Shown piece by piece: positions 62,452 through 64,000 of a DNA stretch of 64,000 nucleotides. Numbering within the stretch: position 1 is the stretch's first letter; every line of letters starts with the position of its first letter. The stretch comes from Pseudomonas bananamidigenes (GTDB lineage: Bacteria > Pseudomonadota > Gammaproteobacteria > Pseudomonadales > Pseudomonadaceae). A program made the translations under genes and the position numbers. The stretch spans positions 1-64,000 of the forward strand of contig NZ_LRUN01000011.1 in NCBI RefSeq assembly GCF_001679645.1, read 5' to 3'. Below the pieces are notes generated by a model. That model was not told the DNA's origin. It searched no databases and was given only the letters and a program-made list of their open reading frames with translations.

Positions 62452-63189
62452 ATGAGCCAAACCGAATCGCCAGACCAAGATCCCGTGTTCCAGCTGAAGG
62501 GCAGCATGCTTGCCATTACGGTGCTGGAACTGTCCCGCAACGACCTGGACAGCCTCGATCGGCAATTGGCCGCCAAAGTCGCCCAGGCACCGAACTTCTT
62601 CAGCAACGCACCGCTGGTCCTGGCGCTGGACAAACTGCCGCCGAGCGAAGGTGCCGTCGACCTGCCGGGCCTGATGCGCGTGTGCCGCCAGCACGGCTTG
62701 CGTACGCTGGCGATCCGCGCCAGCCGCATCGAAGACATCGCCGCCGCCATCGCCATCGATATCCCGGTACTGCCACCTTCCGGCGCCCGTGAACGGCCGC
62801 TGGAAACCGCTGAACCCGTTGCACCGAAGAAGCCGGAAAAGCCGCCGGAGCCGACCATCAAACCGACCCGTGTCATTACCACGCCAGTACGTGGTGGCCA
62901 ACAGATCTACGCACAGGGTGGCGATCTGGTAGTGGTGTCCTCGGTCAGCCCGGGGGCGGAACTTCTCGCCGATGGCAACATCCATGTATACGGCCCGATG
63001 CGCGGTCGTGCGCTGGCCGGGGTCAAGGGCGACACCAAGGCGCGGATTTTCTGTCAGCAATTGAGCGCTGAACTGATCTCCATCGCAGGCCATTACAAGG
63101 TTTCCGAAGACCTGCGTCGCGATCCGATGTGGGGTTCGGGCGTACAGGTCAGCCTGTCGGGCGACGTGTTGAACATCATTCGGCTTTAA
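62452..63189 (+). CDS. minC: Septum site-determining protein MinC
   Basis: Inhibits FtsZ assembly away from midcell. The 245-residue protein has an N-terminal FtsZ-inhibiting domain (about residues 15-110), a Pro/Lys-rich linker ([15 protein letters not shown]), and a C-terminal beta-helix domain with the family motif [24 protein letters not shown] and [10 protein letters not shown], which bind MinD. The start at 62452 (MSQTESPD) is chosen over the longer frame. minD follows after 169 bp. Confidence 0.95.
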   Translation: MSQTESPDQDPVFQLKGSMLAITVLELSRNDLDSLDRQLAAKVAQAPNFFSNAPLVLALDKLPPSEGAVDLPGLMRVCRQHGLRTLAIRASRIEDIAAAIAIDIPVLPPSGARERPLETAEPVAPKKPEKPPEPTIKPTRVITTPVRGGQQIYAQGGDLVVVSSVSPGAELLADGNIHVYGPMRGRALAGVKGDTKARIFCQQLSAELISIAGHYKVSEDLRRDPMWGSGVQVSLSGDVLNIIRL

Positions 63190-63358
63190 CGGATACTGCC
63201 GCATTTTCCAAGCATCTCTAAAACGTAGCGAAAACGGCTCAAACGAAGTAGGAAAAAGGCCAAAAGCCGGATTCCAGCCAAGGCTGTCCGACTGCAGTAG
63301 TTTTCAAGAGATGTTTTTCAGGGGCTGAACAGTCCTTCTTCCTTAGGGGTGAAACACC

Positions 63359-64000
63359 TTGGCCAAGATTCTCGTGGTTACATCCGGCAAGGGTGGTGTG
63401 GGTAAGACCACCACCAGCGCCGCTATCGGTACCGGCCTCGCTCTGCGCGGCCACAAAACAGTGATCGTCGACTTCGACGTGGGCTTGCGTAACCTCGACC
63501 TGATCATGGGTTGCGAGCGCCGCGTGGTGTATGACTTCGTCAACGTGGTCAACGGCGAAGCCAACCTGCAACAGGCCCTGATCAAAGACAAGCGCCTGGA
63601 AAACCTCTACGTGCTGGCCGCCAGCCAGACCCGCGACAAGGACGCGCTGACCCAGGAAGGCGTGGAAAAAGTCCTGATGGAGCTCAAGGAGCAATTCGAC
63701 TTCGTCGTCTGCGACTCCCCGGCGGGCATCGAGAAAGGCGCGCACCTGGCCATGTACTTCGCTGACGAAGCGATCGTCGTGACCAACCCTGAAGTGTCCT
63801 CGGTACGTGACTCCGACCGCATGCTCGGCCTGCTGGCCAGCAAGTCCCGTCGCGCCGAAAAAGGCGAAGAGCCGATCCAGGAACACCTGCTGATCACCCG
63901 CTACCACCCGGAGCGCGTCGAAAAAGGCGAAATGCTCGGCGTCGAAGACGTCAAGGAAATCCTCGCCGTGCGCCTGCTGGGTGTCATTCCGGAATCCCAG
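63359..64000 (+). CDS. minD: Septum site-determining ATPase MinD (partial, runs off the right edge)
   Basis: A membrane-associated ATPase that recruits MinC and oscillates with MinE. The visible 214 codons begin with TTG at 63359 (LAKILVVTSGKGG). They include the deviant Walker A GKGGVGKTT (residues 10-18), DFDVGLRNLD and CDSPAGIEKGA (Walker B). The frame begins with TTG, the start form I recall for minD in Pseudomonas; no ATG gives this N-terminus, so an ATG-only search misses the gene. A leader of about 170 bp precedes it, and a GGGGTG site lies just upstream. The C-terminal amphipathic helix is beyond the window, and minE would be expected next. Confidence 0.93.
   Translation, partial: MAKILVVTSGKGGVGKTTTSAAIGTGLALRGHKTVIVDFDVGLRNLDLIMGCERRVVYDFVNVVNGEANLQQALIKDKRLENLYVLAASQTRDKDALTQEGVEKVLMELKEQFDFVVCDSPAGIEKGAHLAMYFADEAIVVTNPEVSSVRDSDRMLGLLASKSRRAEKGEEPIQEHLLITRYHPERVEKGEMLGVEDVKEILAVRLLGVIPESQ

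Overview
The window is chromosomal DNA of a fluorescent Pseudomonas, most likely the P. fluorescens group. The evidence is high GC content, a gene order typical of Pseudomonas core genomes (prpBC-GntR, mtnCDB-MFS-aroC, prmB-hydrolase-Smr-folE, minC-minD) and many copies of the REP/REPIN repeats common in P. fluorescens strains. I see no prophage, insertion sequence, CRISPR array or integron. The one RNA gene I can support is tRNA-Ser(GGA) at 16532-16621, minus strand.

Layout. 0.1-3 kb: methylcitrate operon (GntR regulator, prpB, prpC; it runs off the left edge). 3.2-6.2 kb: translationally coupled cassette of a retropepsin-like protease, an inactive-transglutaminase/7TM protein and an ATP-grasp ligase. 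6.5-8.7 kb: pabB and cysH. 9.2-11.5 kb: NCS1 permease and allantoin racemase. 11.5-18.5 kb: LysR/SDR pair, HAD phosphatase, several small proteins including two tandem glycine-zipper proteins, YbjQ protein, tRNA-Ser, crotonase, acyltransferase. 18.7-28.5 kb: CorA, glutamine amidotransferase, a FadB/FadA-like beta-oxidation pair, cytochrome c, and a second peptide-modification cassette (ATP-grasp type 2, alpha-E, transglutaminase). 29-34.4 kb: rraB, speE, small proteins, ankyrin protein, long-chain acyl-CoA synthetase. 34.8-46.5 kb: DUF3509, methionine salvage genes mtnC/D/B, MFS, aroC, hydrolases, prmB, Smr, folE, glutaredoxin-like protein, aminotransferase. 46.6-60.1 kb: MarR, AzgA-type purine permease, LysE exporter, a 531-residue orphan protein, and a large purine-catabolism block (hiuH, puuE, uraD, alc, allA, puuD, urate/xanthine-type permease, two Tsx-type channels). 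60.2-64 kb: patatin, lipid A-type acyltransferase, minC and the start of minD.

How the genes work together. The main theme is use of purines as a nitrogen source. Tsx-like porins admit nucleosides across the outer membrane. Three inner-membrane permeases (NCS1, AzgA-type, NCS2) import bases and ureides. PuuD, HiuH and UraD convert urate to allantoin, the racemase interconverts its enantiomers, and PuuE, Alc and AllA take it to glyoxylate and urea. Near-identical palindromes of the form TTGTATACAA lie upstream of four transcription units in this theme (9.0, 47.1, 51.6 and 51.8 kb), which suggests one regulon. No obvious regulator for it is encoded here.

Two separate cassettes combine an ATP-grasp enzyme with a transglutaminase-fold protein (3.2-6.2 kb and 25.4-28.5 kb). 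With the 531-residue orphan at 49.4 kb, they are the least understood parts of the window.
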